13,347 nt of DNA from Woeseia sp037968755 (GCA_037968755.1 JBBKWB010000060.1:1-13347), one strand, 5' to 3'. Shown: positions 6,384 to 13,347, counted from the first letter of the stretch. Translations and numbers: made by a program. Notes: generated by a model from the sequence alone, not told the origin.

Positions 6384-8953
6384 TCGTCTTTCTTATCCAG
6401 GCTGCGAATACCTGACAAGTCCTGATCAACGTCGAAGTCAACGCAGCACGGATTGTTGCGGTCAGTTGAGTTGGATATTTCGAAGAACCAGTTGAAATAG
6501 CCGATGCTGATCGGACGGCGATAATCCAGGCGCATGTCCAGCGAGAAAAATTCGCCAAAGTGGTCGGCGTTGCGCTCGCCAAACACCACGACAGGTTCTC
6601 CTGGCGCGGGAGCCTCTGCGAGGAACACATCAGTCTTCGGCCAGCCACTGTGCAATTTCGCGGCGATACTGTAACTCCAGCGTTCACCGCTTACAGTCAG
6701 TCCTGTCTGCAAGGCATGGCGTTGATCCCAGCTGCGCTCGATGTCCACGCCATTGATTGTGTCTTCCGCTTTCGCCATCGTGTAAGAAGCCCACCAGTCG
6801 AAGCCACTGTCACCCTCGTAGGCAGCCGACACTTCGAGTCCGCGCAGATCGGCGCGTTGCGCAACGATTGCTGTGCGGTCCGGCTCCAGTTCAGGGACAA
6901 CGGTCAACGGGTCGAACAGGTTTTCAAAGCGTGGCCGCAGACTCTTGCTGGTTTTTAAATAAACTTCCGCGCGCAGTGAGTAATGCGCGTCGAGTTGGTA
7001 GTCGACTCCGAGAATCGACTGATCGAAACGTTGCGCCGGGAAGAACTGCGTAATGCCGTCTTCAATCTGCAATTCATGTGCGCCTTGCGACTGGAAGTAA
7101 CGTCCCCAACTCAGGCGCAGGTTGGTTCGTGGACCCCACCGGTACAGCAAGCTCGTGCGTGGGCTGAACTGACCGCTGTCGTCGGTATCGGTATAACTTT
7201 GCTTGTCCCAGCGGAAGCCCAGGTCCGCAATCAGGCGCTTGTTGATCATCCAGCGGTCAGCGAAGTAAAACGCGATGGTATCGCCGTCGACCATTCGCGC
7301 GAGTTCCCGCGCTTGCGAATTGCTGCGGCCCGGCAGGTTCTGATAAATACCGAAGTAGTCGACCTGCGATGAGTAGCTGTAGTCAGCGTCAAGGTGCTGC
7401 ACCTCGCCACCAAAGGTCAGGTGATGTTGCTCGTTCCAGGCCAGATTCCAGTCCTGGTTGAGCCTGTAAAAACCAAAAGTACGCTCGTCGCTGAGCTGGC
7501 CTGTGATTTTCTCCGGATCGTTCACTAGCGCATGCCGACCGCTGACGAAATCACTGACGGAGAGAATAGTCTGGCTCGTCAGCGCATCACTCCATTGCTG
7601 TTCCCAGGACAGCCAGAACTGACTGTTGCGCGTGTCGTTAATAGTCTGTTCGCGTTCATCAGGATCTGCTGCGGGAATTATTGTGACGCGATCCTTGACG
7701 AGCATGCCGTTCAGCGAGAGCTGCGTGTCGGGCGTGAGGTTGACGAGAATCTTGGCGTAGACATCACCGTAAGTGGGTTCGCCGATTTCTTCATTCAATA
7801 CCAGATCGAGATTGCCGCGCCGAGCGGACACAATCCACTCAGCGTCACCGCCGGAAATCTGGCCTACAGATAAAAACGACGTATTGAATACACTCAGGCC
7901 GAATTCGCCGCGGTAGGGCTGCTCTGGTGTCAAGCTGTCGACGAGCACAAGACCGCTGTTCAGGTCGCCGTACTGTACCGGGAAGCCACCCGTATAGACC
8001 TCGATCCCGTCTATTGCACGTACGTCAATAGCGCTGAACAGGCTCTGGTAGTCCCGTACATGGAACGGATTCAGGAGGCGGTGGCCATCCAGCACAATTC
8101 CAGTCTCGCGCTCCGTCCCGCCACGCAGATGTGTACGTGCCGATGCGCCGCTGGCCGCGGTGCCGGGTAGTCGTTGCACGGCACGGATTGGGTCGTCACC
8201 CGTATCAGGCAGCTGCATGATTGATTGCCGATCAATTCCAACAGGCATGTCAATCGCGTCGCGCAGCATTTCATAGCGACTGGCGGCAACCACGACTTCG
8301 GGAAGCGGAACGGCTCGCGGTGTCAGTCGTATAGTGATGTCTTGTTCATCGCCTGCACTGGCATCAAGAGTAGTTTGCTCGGTTGTGTAGCCTGGCGCGC
8401 TGACGTTGACGGAATATTGACCGGCTGGTAGCTCGACGACGATGCGACGGTTGCCACGTTGCCGGCTGGCGGTCGCAGTCGGTGGCAGTCCGTTGATCCG
8501 CACGCCACCGACGGAGGCATCGGTTTGCTGGTCGCGAACGTTGATAAGCAACTTGACCACGGGCACGTTCTGGTTATCGACTTGCAGGTGGCCGACAATG
8601 TACAGGCCATCAACGTCCCGGAGTGTCAAAGAATGCGGCAGCAGCATTTCGCGCAGCGCGGCCAGCACATTGCGTTGCTGCGTAGTCGCTACAATTCGTA
8701 GTTCGGCGGGCAGCAATGCTGTGCTGTAGGCGAGTGGTGCGCCGTCCGCACGCAGTTCGTCAATGATGGCAGCAATGGATTCACCCACAACAACACGCCG
8801 CGGCAAATCCTGTTCGGACCAGTCAGCTGCCAGGCAGGCGGACGCTACCAGCAGGCAGCCGGCAAGCACATGCAAGGCCTTGCGGCAGGCAAGCACTCCC
8901 GGACCTGGCAGGTGTAGCAACGTCTGTAAATTTCTGAATCGAATCGCTGGCAT
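6335..8953 (-). CDS. TonB-dependent outer-membrane receptor with STN and carboxypeptidase-regulatory-like domains
   Basis: An 872-residue receptor. The signal peptide has an unusually long N-region, with the hydrophobic core at about 27-42 and cleavage likely after LAA (43). An STN (secretin/TonB short N-terminal) domain spans about 49-120, and a carboxypeptidase-regulatory-like beta-sandwich follows at about 134-212 with the motif PAGQYSVNVSAPGYT. A TonB-box-like PEVVVAASR lies at 218-226, the plug at about 227-345 (LRGG, VLDG, IEVYTGGFPVQYG), and the barrel runs to a terminal Phe. The STN domain and the upstream sigma/FecR pair point to cell-surface signalling as in the FecA type: ligand binding outside is passed through FecR to the sigma factor. 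The ligand cannot be read from sequence. The only cysteines of the mature protein are a vicinal pair at 836-837. It is last in the minus-strand cluster, 241 bases after fecR, with a large palindrome between. The start has only a weak ribosome site. Confidence 0.93.
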   Translation of the reverse strand: MPAIRFRNLQTLLHLPGPGVLACRKALHVLAGCLLVASACLAADWSEQDLPRRVVVGESIAAIIDELRADGAPLAYSTALLPAELRIVATTQQRNVLAALREMLLPHSLTLRDVDGLYIVGHLQVDNQNVPVVKLLINVRDQQTDASVGGVRINGLPPTATASRQRGNRRIVVELPAGQYSVNVSAPGYTTEQTTLDASAGDEQDITIRLTPRAVPLPEVVVAASRYEMLRDAIDMPVGIDRQSIMQLPDTGDDPIRAVQRLPGTAASGASARTHLRGGTERETGIVLDGHRLLNPFHVRDYQSLFSAIDVRAIDGIEVYTGGFPVQYGDLNSGLVLVDSLTPEQPYRGEFGLSVFNTSFLSVGQISGGDAEWIVSARRGNLDLVLNEEIGEPTYGDVYAKILVNLTPDTQLSLNGMLVKDRVTIIPAADPDEREQTINDTRNSQFWLSWEQQWSDALTSQTILSVSDFVSGRHALVNDPEKITGQLSDERTFGFYRLNQDWNLAWNEQHHLTFGGEVQHLDADYSYSSQVDYFGIYQNLPGRSNSQARELARMVDGDTIAFYFADRWMINKRLIADLGFRWDKQSYTDTDDSGQFSPRTSLLYRWGPRTNLRLSWGRYFQSQGAHELQIEDGITQFFPAQRFDQSILGVDYQLDAHYSLRAEVYLKTSKSLRPRFENLFDPLTVVPELEPDRTAIVAQRADLRGLEVSAAYEGDSGFDWWASYTMAKAEDTINGVDIERSWDQRHALQTGLTVSGERWSYSIAAKLHSGWPKTDVFLAEAPAPGEPVVVFGERNADHFGEFFSLDMRLDYRRPISIGYFNWFFEISNSTDRNNPCCVDFDVDQDLSGIRSLDKKDDYWFPLLPATGILIEF

Positions 8954-9026
8954 CCACTCTGTCAGGCGGTCGCGCTCGCCCTGCTTGAAGTCCGTATCTT
9001 ACGATCGATTATGGAGCACTTGTGGT

Positions 9027-9190
9027 CTGTGCGACTAATTTGCATGCATTCTGCCAACTCAGAAGGGCGGTCGCTACGCGGTTTCTGGCGGCGTTACACC
9101 CCTTACCAATGGGGCCCGCCATTGCCGGCGGGCTGCGCCTTGCCAGAAACCGAGTAGCGACTGCAGAACGTATGCAAATTAGGCGCACAG
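9027..9190. repeat. Nested imperfect palindrome, MITE-like or ERIC-like element
   Basis: The outer arms 9027-9054 and 9163-9190 are inverted copies matching at 25 of 28 positions (core CTAATTTGCAT). Inner arms 9071-9089 and 9142-9160 match at 18 of 19 (TCGCTAC, GGTTTCTGGC). A central stem GCCCGCC/GGCGGGC (9114-9120 with 9127-9133) has a six-base loop. The left side carries an extra 16 bases (9055-9070) where the right has two, giving an asymmetric bulge. The element lies four bases past the fecR stop. I see no clear target-site duplication and no coding capacity. As RNA it would form a long hairpin between fecR and the receptor cistron. Whether it is a mobile repeat or a locus-specific RNA structure depends on finding other genomic copies. 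Confidence 0.8.
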
Positions 9191-9194
9191 GGCA

Positions 9195-10214
9195 CTAACG
9201 CGGCAAGTCCAGCAGACTGACCTCAATAACGCCGTCGATCAATTCGTACTTGAGATCAGCTATGAACGGAATGCTGTGCAACGCCTGCATGGGTCCAAGC
9301 CGATCCATGCCATGGACACTGATTCGGCTGACAAATTCCGCGGTGGCCGTATCGCGGTAGTGCACGCGGTAGCCGGTTTCCCGCGCGATCCAGTCGAGCA
9401 GGGCCTGCACGGATCGCCCTTCGGAATCAAACGCCGGTGCAATGTCCTGCGCCCACTGCCAGAGATCGTCGTGCGCGCGGATTTTGCGTTCGGCGGTTAC
9501 ACCATCGACATCCAGATCGACTTCGTCGCCCGCCGGCAGCAGCAGGCGATGCTGCTTCGCCACCAGCGAAACTTCGCCCTCGCGCACGCTCAAAGTGAGC
9601 ACGGAATTGTGCAGGCGGGTCTGGAACTGAGTACCAACATGCGTAACCAGCCCATACGCGGTTTCGACTGAGAACGCGTCGTCACTCGTTGCGGGAGCCA
9701 ACGCGGATTCGGAATCAAAATACACGCTGCCGGCCTGCAAGCGAATGCGGTTTGCAGCAAGCAGTTCTATTTCAGAGCCTGCGTTGATGCGCAACGAACC
9801 ACCCTGGGCCCAGGCCAGCGCAGCCCGCGAGCTGCCGTCGGTTCGCAGTATCTGGCCGACCGCGAGATCGGTCAGGTCATTCGGGCTCCGTGAGCCGTCA
9901 GTGTTTAGCACCTGTACGCCGCTGCCGCTGGTGCGCTGCAATTCAGCAACGGTGACCGCTGTCGGGCTTACGCTGAACTCGCTTTGACTGAAAATGAGGC
10001 CAAGCCCCAAAACGGCGGAAGCCGCAATTGCCCACTGCACGACCTGGCGTCTGCTGCGGTTCTGCTGATGTCGTTTTGACCAGTGCTGATGCAGGTCCGC
10101 GTACGCGCGAGCGCGGGTTGCGGCCGGTGCGGGCGCGCGCCGCGCGGCATGCTTCAGCAGATCGGCCACCTGGTCGTCGGCGTGGTCGTTTCGGTCTGGC
10201 TCTTGGTCACTCAT
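9195..10214 (-). CDS. FecR-family anti-sigma factor/transmembrane signal transducer
   Basis: A 339-residue single-pass inner-membrane protein. The cytoplasmic N-terminus (1-57) should bind the sigma factor; the basic stretch KRHQQNRSRR precedes one helix at about 58-76. The periplasmic FecR domain runs about 119-217 (VGQILRTDGSSRAALAW, AGSVYFDSE, VETAYGLVTHVGTQFQ, REGEVSL). A C-terminal STN-like region at about 262-335 (VQALLDWIARETGYRVHY) is the part that in FecR-type proteins contacts the receptor's signalling domain. By family knowledge it holds the sigma factor inactive, or activates it, depending on receptor state. The gene begins 15 bases after the sigma stop with only a weak ribosome site (TAAG), so translational coupling is likely. 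It ends directly before the palindrome at 9027-9190. Confidence 0.92.
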   Translation of the reverse strand: MSDQEPDRNDHADDQVADLLKHAARRAPAPAATRARAYADLHQHWSKRHQQNRSRRQVVQWAIAASAVLGLGLIFSQSEFSVSPTAVTVAELQRTSGSGVQVLNTDGSRSPNDLTDLAVGQILRTDGSSRAALAWAQGGSLRINAGSEIELLAANRIRLQAGSVYFDSESALAPATSDDAFSVETAYGLVTHVGTQFQTRLHNSVLTLSVREGEVSLVAKQHRLLLPAGDEVDLDVDGVTAERKIRAHDDLWQWAQDIAPAFDSEGRSVQALLDWIARETGYRVHYRDTATAEFVSRISVHGMDRLGPMQALHSIPFIADLKYELIDGVIEVSLLDLPR

Positions 10215-10229
10215 GATCTTAGTTCACCG

Positions 10230-10847
10230 TTATGGTGTGACGACCGCTGCTGCCAGCGGTCGATAAATGTCAGTGAAGGCGCGTTTCGCCCTTGCGGTCA
10301 GCGAATTGGCTGCGTCAACACTGATTTGCAGTCGTTCGGCGATTTCGGCCGCCGAGTATCCTTCTATGTAGCGCCACTCAAGTACGTCACCGTAGGCGAC
10401 TGGCAATCCATCCAGCGCAACCTGGATCATCCGCAGCGCTTCCGATTGCTGCGCTTGCACCAGCGGATCATCGCTCGCGGGTGCGTGGAACGAATCAACC
10501 ACTGCCTGAATCTCCGGCGCGTCCTCATACAGCACAACCCGGTCGCGGTAGCCGCTGTTCTTGCGCTGCCAGTCGGTAATCTGATTTCGGCAAATGGTGC
10601 AAAGCCAGGTAAATAATTGAGCCTCGCCGCGGTAGCTGCCAATGCCATCAATTGCGTTGGTAAAACATTGCTGCACGATGTCCTCCGCGATCTCGTGATC
10701 GTTGCCGAGCCGGGACAGCGCAAAGCGGTACATGCGGTCGTAGTTTTCGTCAAAAAAGCGCGCAAATGCCCGTTCGTCGCCGGCATCAACCTGGCGCGCG
10801 AGCTCGACGTCCTGACGGAACGAAATGCTGGAAATTCTGGCTGCCAT
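10230..10847 (-). CDS. ECF-subfamily RNA polymerase sigma factor (FecI-like context)
   Basis: From the ATG at 10847 the product is 205 residues, a normal ECF length. Sigma region 2 spans about 28-97 (AFARFFDENYDRMYRFALSRL, EDIVQQCF, FTWLCTICRNQITDWQRK), and region 4 spans about 135-191 with a helix-turn-helix at 165-187 (SAAEIAERLQISVDAANSL). It should direct transcription of the receptor operon when released by the adjacent FecR protein, as known for FecI-type systems. Start choice is uncertain: in-frame ATGs exist at 10886 and 11054. The 10847 start gives an N-terminus like other family members; the 10886 start has a closer AGG, and the intervening residues are basic and unlike the family. 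A hairpin lies at 10896-10915 just upstream of either start. Confidence 0.9.
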   Translation of the reverse strand: MAARISSISFRQDVELARQVDAGDERAFARFFDENYDRMYRFALSRLGNDHEIAEDIVQQCFTNAIDGIGSYRGEAQLFTWLCTICRNQITDWQRKNSGYRDRVVLYEDAPEIQAVVDSFHAPASDDPLVQAQQSEALRMIQVALDGLPVAYGDVLEWRYIEGYSAAEIAERLQISVDAANSLTARAKRAFTDIYRPLAAAVVTP

Positions 10848-10895
10848 CCACGTTAGACGGACGCGCCGCAATTTCTGGTTGCGCATCCTGAAAAC

Positions 10896-10915
10896 AGGCC
10901 CGAAAAGTCGGGCCT
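10896..10915 (-). terminator. Terminator-like hairpin in the leader of the sigma gene (possible attenuator)
   Basis: An eight-base-pair stem, AGGCCCGA with TCGGGCCT, closes a four-base loop. On the minus strand it is followed by TGTTTTC, and on the plus strand by TTTGCC, so it is weakly terminator-like both ways. The 5' neighbour on the minus strand is empty sequence, so the structure would lie inside the sigma leader if the promoter is upstream of it. Role inferred; could also be a simple bidirectional terminator or a structural element. Confidence 0.4.
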
Positions 10916-11042
10916 TTGCCTGAAATATAGTGAAATTCCATACAAATAGCGCGATATGTACGGGCTGCAGTGGTGCGCAGGGCCGCTGTAGGCGGATCAG
11001 GGTGGGCGGACAATGCGGCGGCAGGCCGTTCGCGGCGACCAG

Positions 11043-11071
11043 TTGCCGACCCATTCTCGTCCAACTTTATG
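11043..11071 (+). promoter_or_regulatory. Weak candidate promoter for the small outer-membrane protein gene
   Basis: TTGCCG at 11043-11048 and TTTATG at 11066-11071 are separated by 17 bases and lie about 90 bases before the ATG. The -35 half is reasonable and the -10 half is poor; the leader would then begin with the 11075-11092 hairpin. Confidence 0.2.
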
Positions 11072-11074
11072 GGG

Positions 11075-11092
11075 GCGGTGCTGCGGCACCGC
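11075..11092 (+). other. Hairpin in the probable 5' leader of the outer-membrane protein gene
   Basis: A perfect seven-base-pair stem GCGGTGC/GCACCGC with the four-base loop TGCG. No T-run follows, so it is not a standard terminator. It lies 67 bases upstream of the ATG at 11159. Confidence 0.4.
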
Positions 11093-11158
11093 TAATGTGC
11101 GCAAGAATACCGACTGGCGACGCGTCCACTTTGCGCCGTTGGCGGACTGGGGGACATC

Positions 11159-11806
11159 ATGCTGCAACAGCACAAAGTACTGTTTAGTTACGCCTTTCTG
11201 TCGCTGCTACCGTTGGAGGCCATGGCGGAATCATCACGCTACGAGCTGGGCGTGCGCGCGAATGTACTGCTTGGCGACGGTCAGCCAGCTAACGATATTC
11301 TTGGCGTCGGAATCAATGGCCGCTACTACCTCAGCGATGGCTGGTTCGTGGGCGCCGCTATTGAATCGTATGACTACGATTTCGAGCGACCGATTGAGGT
11401 CGTAGGATTGCGGCAGGATCCAGCGGTCAAGACGATCGACGCCAAGACCAGCATGACGGTAGCCAGTGCGGCTCTCGGCCGGGTGTACGGACGCGAGTCG
11501 GGCAAGTTCGACTGGTTCTGGAGCCTTGGCCTCGGTGCAGGCTTTCCAGACGTCGCTAATGCGACCGGTCCGCTGGACGGCGGCGGTACGTTTGACCTGC
11601 GCACTGACGCGGGTACTGAACTGCATATCCAGGCCAAACTTGGCATTGCCTACCAGTTCTCGGAGCGTTGGTCCGTGAACGCGGCAGCGCGAGCCGAGCA
11701 GCACATGATGGATTACAAGGTGCGTGAGCAGAGCACAGGCAACACCGGCAAGGTCGATTCGCAAACCCCATTGGGAATGCATCTCGGTATCAGTTATCGC
11801 TTCTGA
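11159..11806 (+). CDS. Small outer-membrane beta-barrel protein
   Basis: A 215-residue product with a signal peptide of about 23 residues (cleavage after AMA). The rest alternates polar and hydrophobic residues in the manner of an eight-stranded barrel and ends in YRF, the typical terminal Phe. Strand-like segments include YELGVRANVLLG (28-39), GVGINGRYYLS (49-59), WFVGAAIESYDY (62-73), FWSLGLGAGF (120-129), ELHIQAKLGIAYQF (154-167) and LGMHLGISYRF (205-215). Length and layout resemble OmpW/OmpX-like or generic OMP_b-brl proteins, but I see no diagnostic motif for one family. The ATG has GGGGGA four bases upstream (11149-11154). It is transcribed away from the ECF sigma gene, so it might belong to that regulon, which is inference. 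The ligand or function is unknown. Confidence 0.78.
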   Translation: MLQQHKVLFSYAFLSLLPLEAMAESSRYELGVRANVLLGDGQPANDILGVGINGRYYLSDGWFVGAAIESYDYDFERPIEVVGLRQDPAVKTIDAKTSMTVASAALGRVYGRESGKFDWFWSLGLGAGFPDVANATGPLDGGGTFDLRTDAGTELHIQAKLGIAYQFSERWSVNAAARAEQHMMDYKVREQSTGNTGKVDSQTPLGMHLGISYRF

Positions 11807-11831
11807 AAATTGCTGACGGGCATTCGTCAGC
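11806..11831 (-). terminator. Probable rho-independent terminator for the GNAT/MBL transcript
   Basis: A seven-base-pair stem GCTGACG/CGTCAGC (11812-11818 with 11825-11831) has a six-base loop. Read on the minus strand it is followed by AATTTT, a terminator layout. It lies about 110 bases past the stop of the acetyltransferase gene and directly after the stop of the plus-strand outer-membrane gene, where it may serve both with less efficiency on the plus strand. Confidence 0.5.
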
Positions 11832-11942
11832 CTGGCGCAGATTTACGGGTCGTTCCCAGGTGTTGTGCGGGAGCGAGTCAAGACTGGATTGCGTTCAGTT
11901 CGCTTGGGTGTGCGTGGCAGCTCTGCGAGACGTAGGGCGAAA

Positions 11943-12356
11943 CTAATGCTCGTCCCCGGCGTAAATCCACATCGGCACCGTGGACCCTGCGCGCGCGAAT
12001 CCGAGCGCCTCATAAAATTCGGCGGCGTCCGCGTCGGCAGTGAGCATTTGCTGATGAAAGCCTGAGTAGTTCTGGATTAACGCACGCATCATCTTTGCGC
12101 CAACGCCGGCACGCTGGTAATCGGGGTGTACCAGCATGTGCGGATAGTAGACCACGAGGTAACCATCGGAAATTGCATTGCCGATGCCAACGAGGCGATT
12201 GCCGATCCGCGCGGTAACCAGCCCGTGCGAATTTCGCAGCGCGGCAAGCAACTCTGACGGCTTGTCCGCGGATGACCACTTGTTCGCGCGATAGAGTTCA
12301 ACAACCTCGTTGCTGCGAATCGTGTCGTTCAGGCTGATAATCGGCGTCTGGGCCAT
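11943..12356 (-). CDS. GNAT-family N-acetyltransferase
   Basis: A 137-residue protein with the GNAT acetyl-CoA-binding motif A, MLVHPDYQRAGVGAKMM (74-90), where the QxxGxG/A pyrophosphate loop is QRAGVG (81-86), and the later motif FYEALGF (114-120). The length is typical of a single-domain GNAT. Such proteins transfer acetyl from acetyl-CoA to an amine on a small molecule or protein; the substrate cannot be inferred. The start at 12356 is chosen because it lies one base past the stop of the upstream metallo-hydrolase gene (TGA-T-ATG), a coupling arrangement; an in-frame ATG at 12383 would overlap that gene and add nine residues. The ribosome site is weak, consistent with coupled translation. 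Confidence 0.88.
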   Translation of the reverse strand: MAQTPIISLNDTIRSNEVVELYRANKWSSADKPSELLAALRNSHGLVTARIGNRLVGIGNAISDGYLVVYYPHMLVHPDYQRAGVGAKMMRALIQNYSGFHQQMLTADADAAEFYEALGFARAGSTVPMWIYAGDEH

Positions 12357-12357
12357 A

Positions 12358-13329
12358 TCAGAAAATATCCAGGTCAGAGGCAAGGACGATATTGCCGTCG
12401 AAATGTTCGGCGACTTCGTCGACCACCGTATGCTCGGTCACCCCGTAGAATAAGCCGTGATACAGCACGAGTGTGCCGGGCTGCGCAATGGACGCTATGC
12501 GACCGACATCGCTGGCTGGTGTATGTGCCTGGCGATGATAGTTTTGCCAGAATTCGGTGTTTCGTTTGAGCCCGGCATCGCTGATCACTTCGTGAAACAG
12601 CAGGTCGACACCCTGAGACATCTCGATGAGCTTTTCGCTATAGGCCGTGTCGCCGGATATGACGATGGTCTTGTCGTCGGTTGTAATGCGATAACCGAAT
12701 GCAGGCTTTATGCTGCCGTGAGCAACGTCGAATGCTTCGACCCGCAGGCCGTTTTCCTCAAAGATTATCCCGGAGCTGATCTCACTGACCGCAACGTTGA
12801 CCATGTCCGGGTTGGCCACGGGCTGTGATCCCGTTGTGCGGATACGGGTATCCGCCGCCATCATGCGGTGCAGGCCTTCGGTCATATCACGCAGTCCGAC
12901 TGGCCCGAACGCGCGTAATTTCGCCGCGCGCCGCCACCACAGCGTGTAGGCGAGCTCGCCGTAGTCCAGCGTGTGGTCGCTGTGCAGGTGGGTCAGGAAT
13001 ACACAACAGATCTGGCTCGGATACAACGACGGGATATCGTGAAGGTAGCGTGCTCGGGTAGCGTTGTGCACGGCGCCAGGACCAACATCGAACAAGTACG
13101 CCTGGCCCTTGTGAATTACAGCAATACTGCTGCCGGCACGGTTGCGGTCTGGTACCGGCGTTCCCGTTCCGAGCACTACGACGCGTGTTGGCAGGGCCAG
13201 TTCTGCGGCGCTGGGTTCAGCCCGAGTTTCGATGACCGCACTGACCGGTAATTCGTCCGGCATGGACTGACATGCGCCGAGCGCACTCGCAAGCAGCACG
13301 ATCGTTGTGAGTTTCTGGCTTATGCACAT
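12358..13329 (-). CDS. MBL-fold metallo-hydrolase, predicted lipoprotein (RNase Z/AtsA-like)
   Basis: From the ATG at 13329 the product is 323 residues. The N-terminus is a lipoprotein signal: a hydrophobic core and lipobox LGAC with Cys20 as the lipidated residue. The metallo-beta-lactamase fold follows: LGTGTP (53-58), HLHSDH (114-119) as the di-zinc motif, VAHG with His204, GDTAY with Asp227 and YHG with His291, all spaced as in the RNase Z-like group. Because it is exported and lipidated, an RNA-processing role is unlikely; lipidated relatives such as the AtsA arylsulfatases hydrolyse esters in the periplasm, so a periplasmic esterase or sulfatase is the better guess. An in-frame GTG at 13347, the window edge, would give six more residues before Met and is less fitting for a signal peptide. 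The gene is followed one base later by the GNAT gene. The promoter lies outside the window. Confidence 0.87.
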   Translation of the reverse strand: MCISQKLTTIVLLASALGACQSMPDELPVSAVIETRAEPSAAELALPTRVVVLGTGTPVPDRNRAGSSIAVIHKGQAYLFDVGPGAVHNATRARYLHDIPSLYPSQICCVFLTHLHSDHTLDYGELAYTLWWRRAAKLRAFGPVGLRDMTEGLHRMMAADTRIRTTGSQPVANPDMVNVAVSEISSGIIFEENGLRVEAFDVAHGSIKPAFGYRITTDDKTIVISGDTAYSEKLIEMSQGVDLLFHEVISDAGLKRNTEFWQNYHRQAHTPASDVGRIASIAQPGTLVLYHGLFYGVTEHTVVDEVAEHFDGNIVLASDLDIF

Positions 13330-13347
13330 ATGCTGCGTCTCTGACAC

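Larger units (their letters stand above)
10848..11158. other. Divergent intergenic region between sigma factor and outer-membrane protein
   Basis: This 311-base gap separates two divergently transcribed genes and has no convincing gene. It holds the hairpin at 10896-10915, a tandem TGAAAT spaced by ten bases (10921-10936), an AT-rich stretch around 10921-10955 suited to a promoter, and a hairpin at 11075-11092. On the minus strand a TATATT hexamer near 10925-10930 could be the -10 of the sigma gene, but no good -35 is spaced correctly. Confidence 0.5.

Noticed and set aside
9027..9190. Palindrome as an integron attC site
   Set aside because: Although it is a bulged palindrome, it lacks the terminal RYYYAAC and GTTRRRY boxes, is longer than usual attC sites and sits within an ordinary signalling operon without cassettes.
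10848..11054. N-terminal extension of the sigma factor from an ATG at 11054
   Set aside because: The extra 69 residues are not sigma-like, cross the hairpin and the AT-rich putative promoter, and would make the protein much longer than the family.

Overview
The window reads as a stretch of chromosome from a Gram-negative bacterium, moderately GC-rich by eye. Four products have outer-membrane or lipoprotein export signals and one has an Omp85 fold. The mixture of LTA-synthase-like sulfatase-fold enzymes, a PAP2 phosphatase, a TonB receptor with an STN domain, and an ECF sigma/FecR pair fits a gammaproteobacterium. That assignment is inference; no rRNA, tRNA or other taxonomic marker is present. 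I saw no CRISPR array, insertion sequence, tRNA or phage gene.

Bases 1-6383 form an envelope-modification region. It starts inside a membrane-anchored LTA-synthase/phosphoglycerol-transferase-like protein (+, its start is off the window). A single-POTRA Omp85 barrel follows on the opposite strand (1689-3431). Then come a second, full-length LTA-synthase-like enzyme (3640-5598) and a PAP2-family membrane phosphatase that overlaps it by one base (5598-6383). The two sulfatase-fold proteins are clearly paralogous in the catalytic domain but differ at key positions: the first has Ser where the second has the expected Thr nucleophile. A plausible but unproven reading is a small pathway that moves a phospholipid-derived head group onto an envelope polymer, with a phosphatase and a dedicated outer-membrane protein.

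Bases 6335-10847 hold a minus-strand cell-surface-signalling cluster in transcription order: ECF sigma factor, FecR-like anti-sigma/transducer 15 bases later, then a large TonB-dependent receptor carrying an N-terminal STN domain and a carboxypeptidase-regulatory-like domain. Between fecR and the receptor lies a roughly 164-base nested imperfect palindrome (9027-9190) that resembles a MITE-like or ERIC-like element. It would fold into one long hairpin in the shared transcript. The receptor's 3' end overlaps the PAP2 gene tail to tail by 49 bases.

Bases 10848-11158 are a 311-base divergent intergenic region with two hairpins and a short tandem repeat. Downstream is a small outer-membrane beta-barrel protein (11159-11806, +). 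The window closes with a minus-strand pair read from the right edge: a lipoprotein of the metallo-beta-lactamase fold (RNase Z/AtsA-like), then a GNAT acetyltransferase whose start lies one base past the stop of the first. A hairpin followed by a T-run at 11806-11831 probably ends that transcript.
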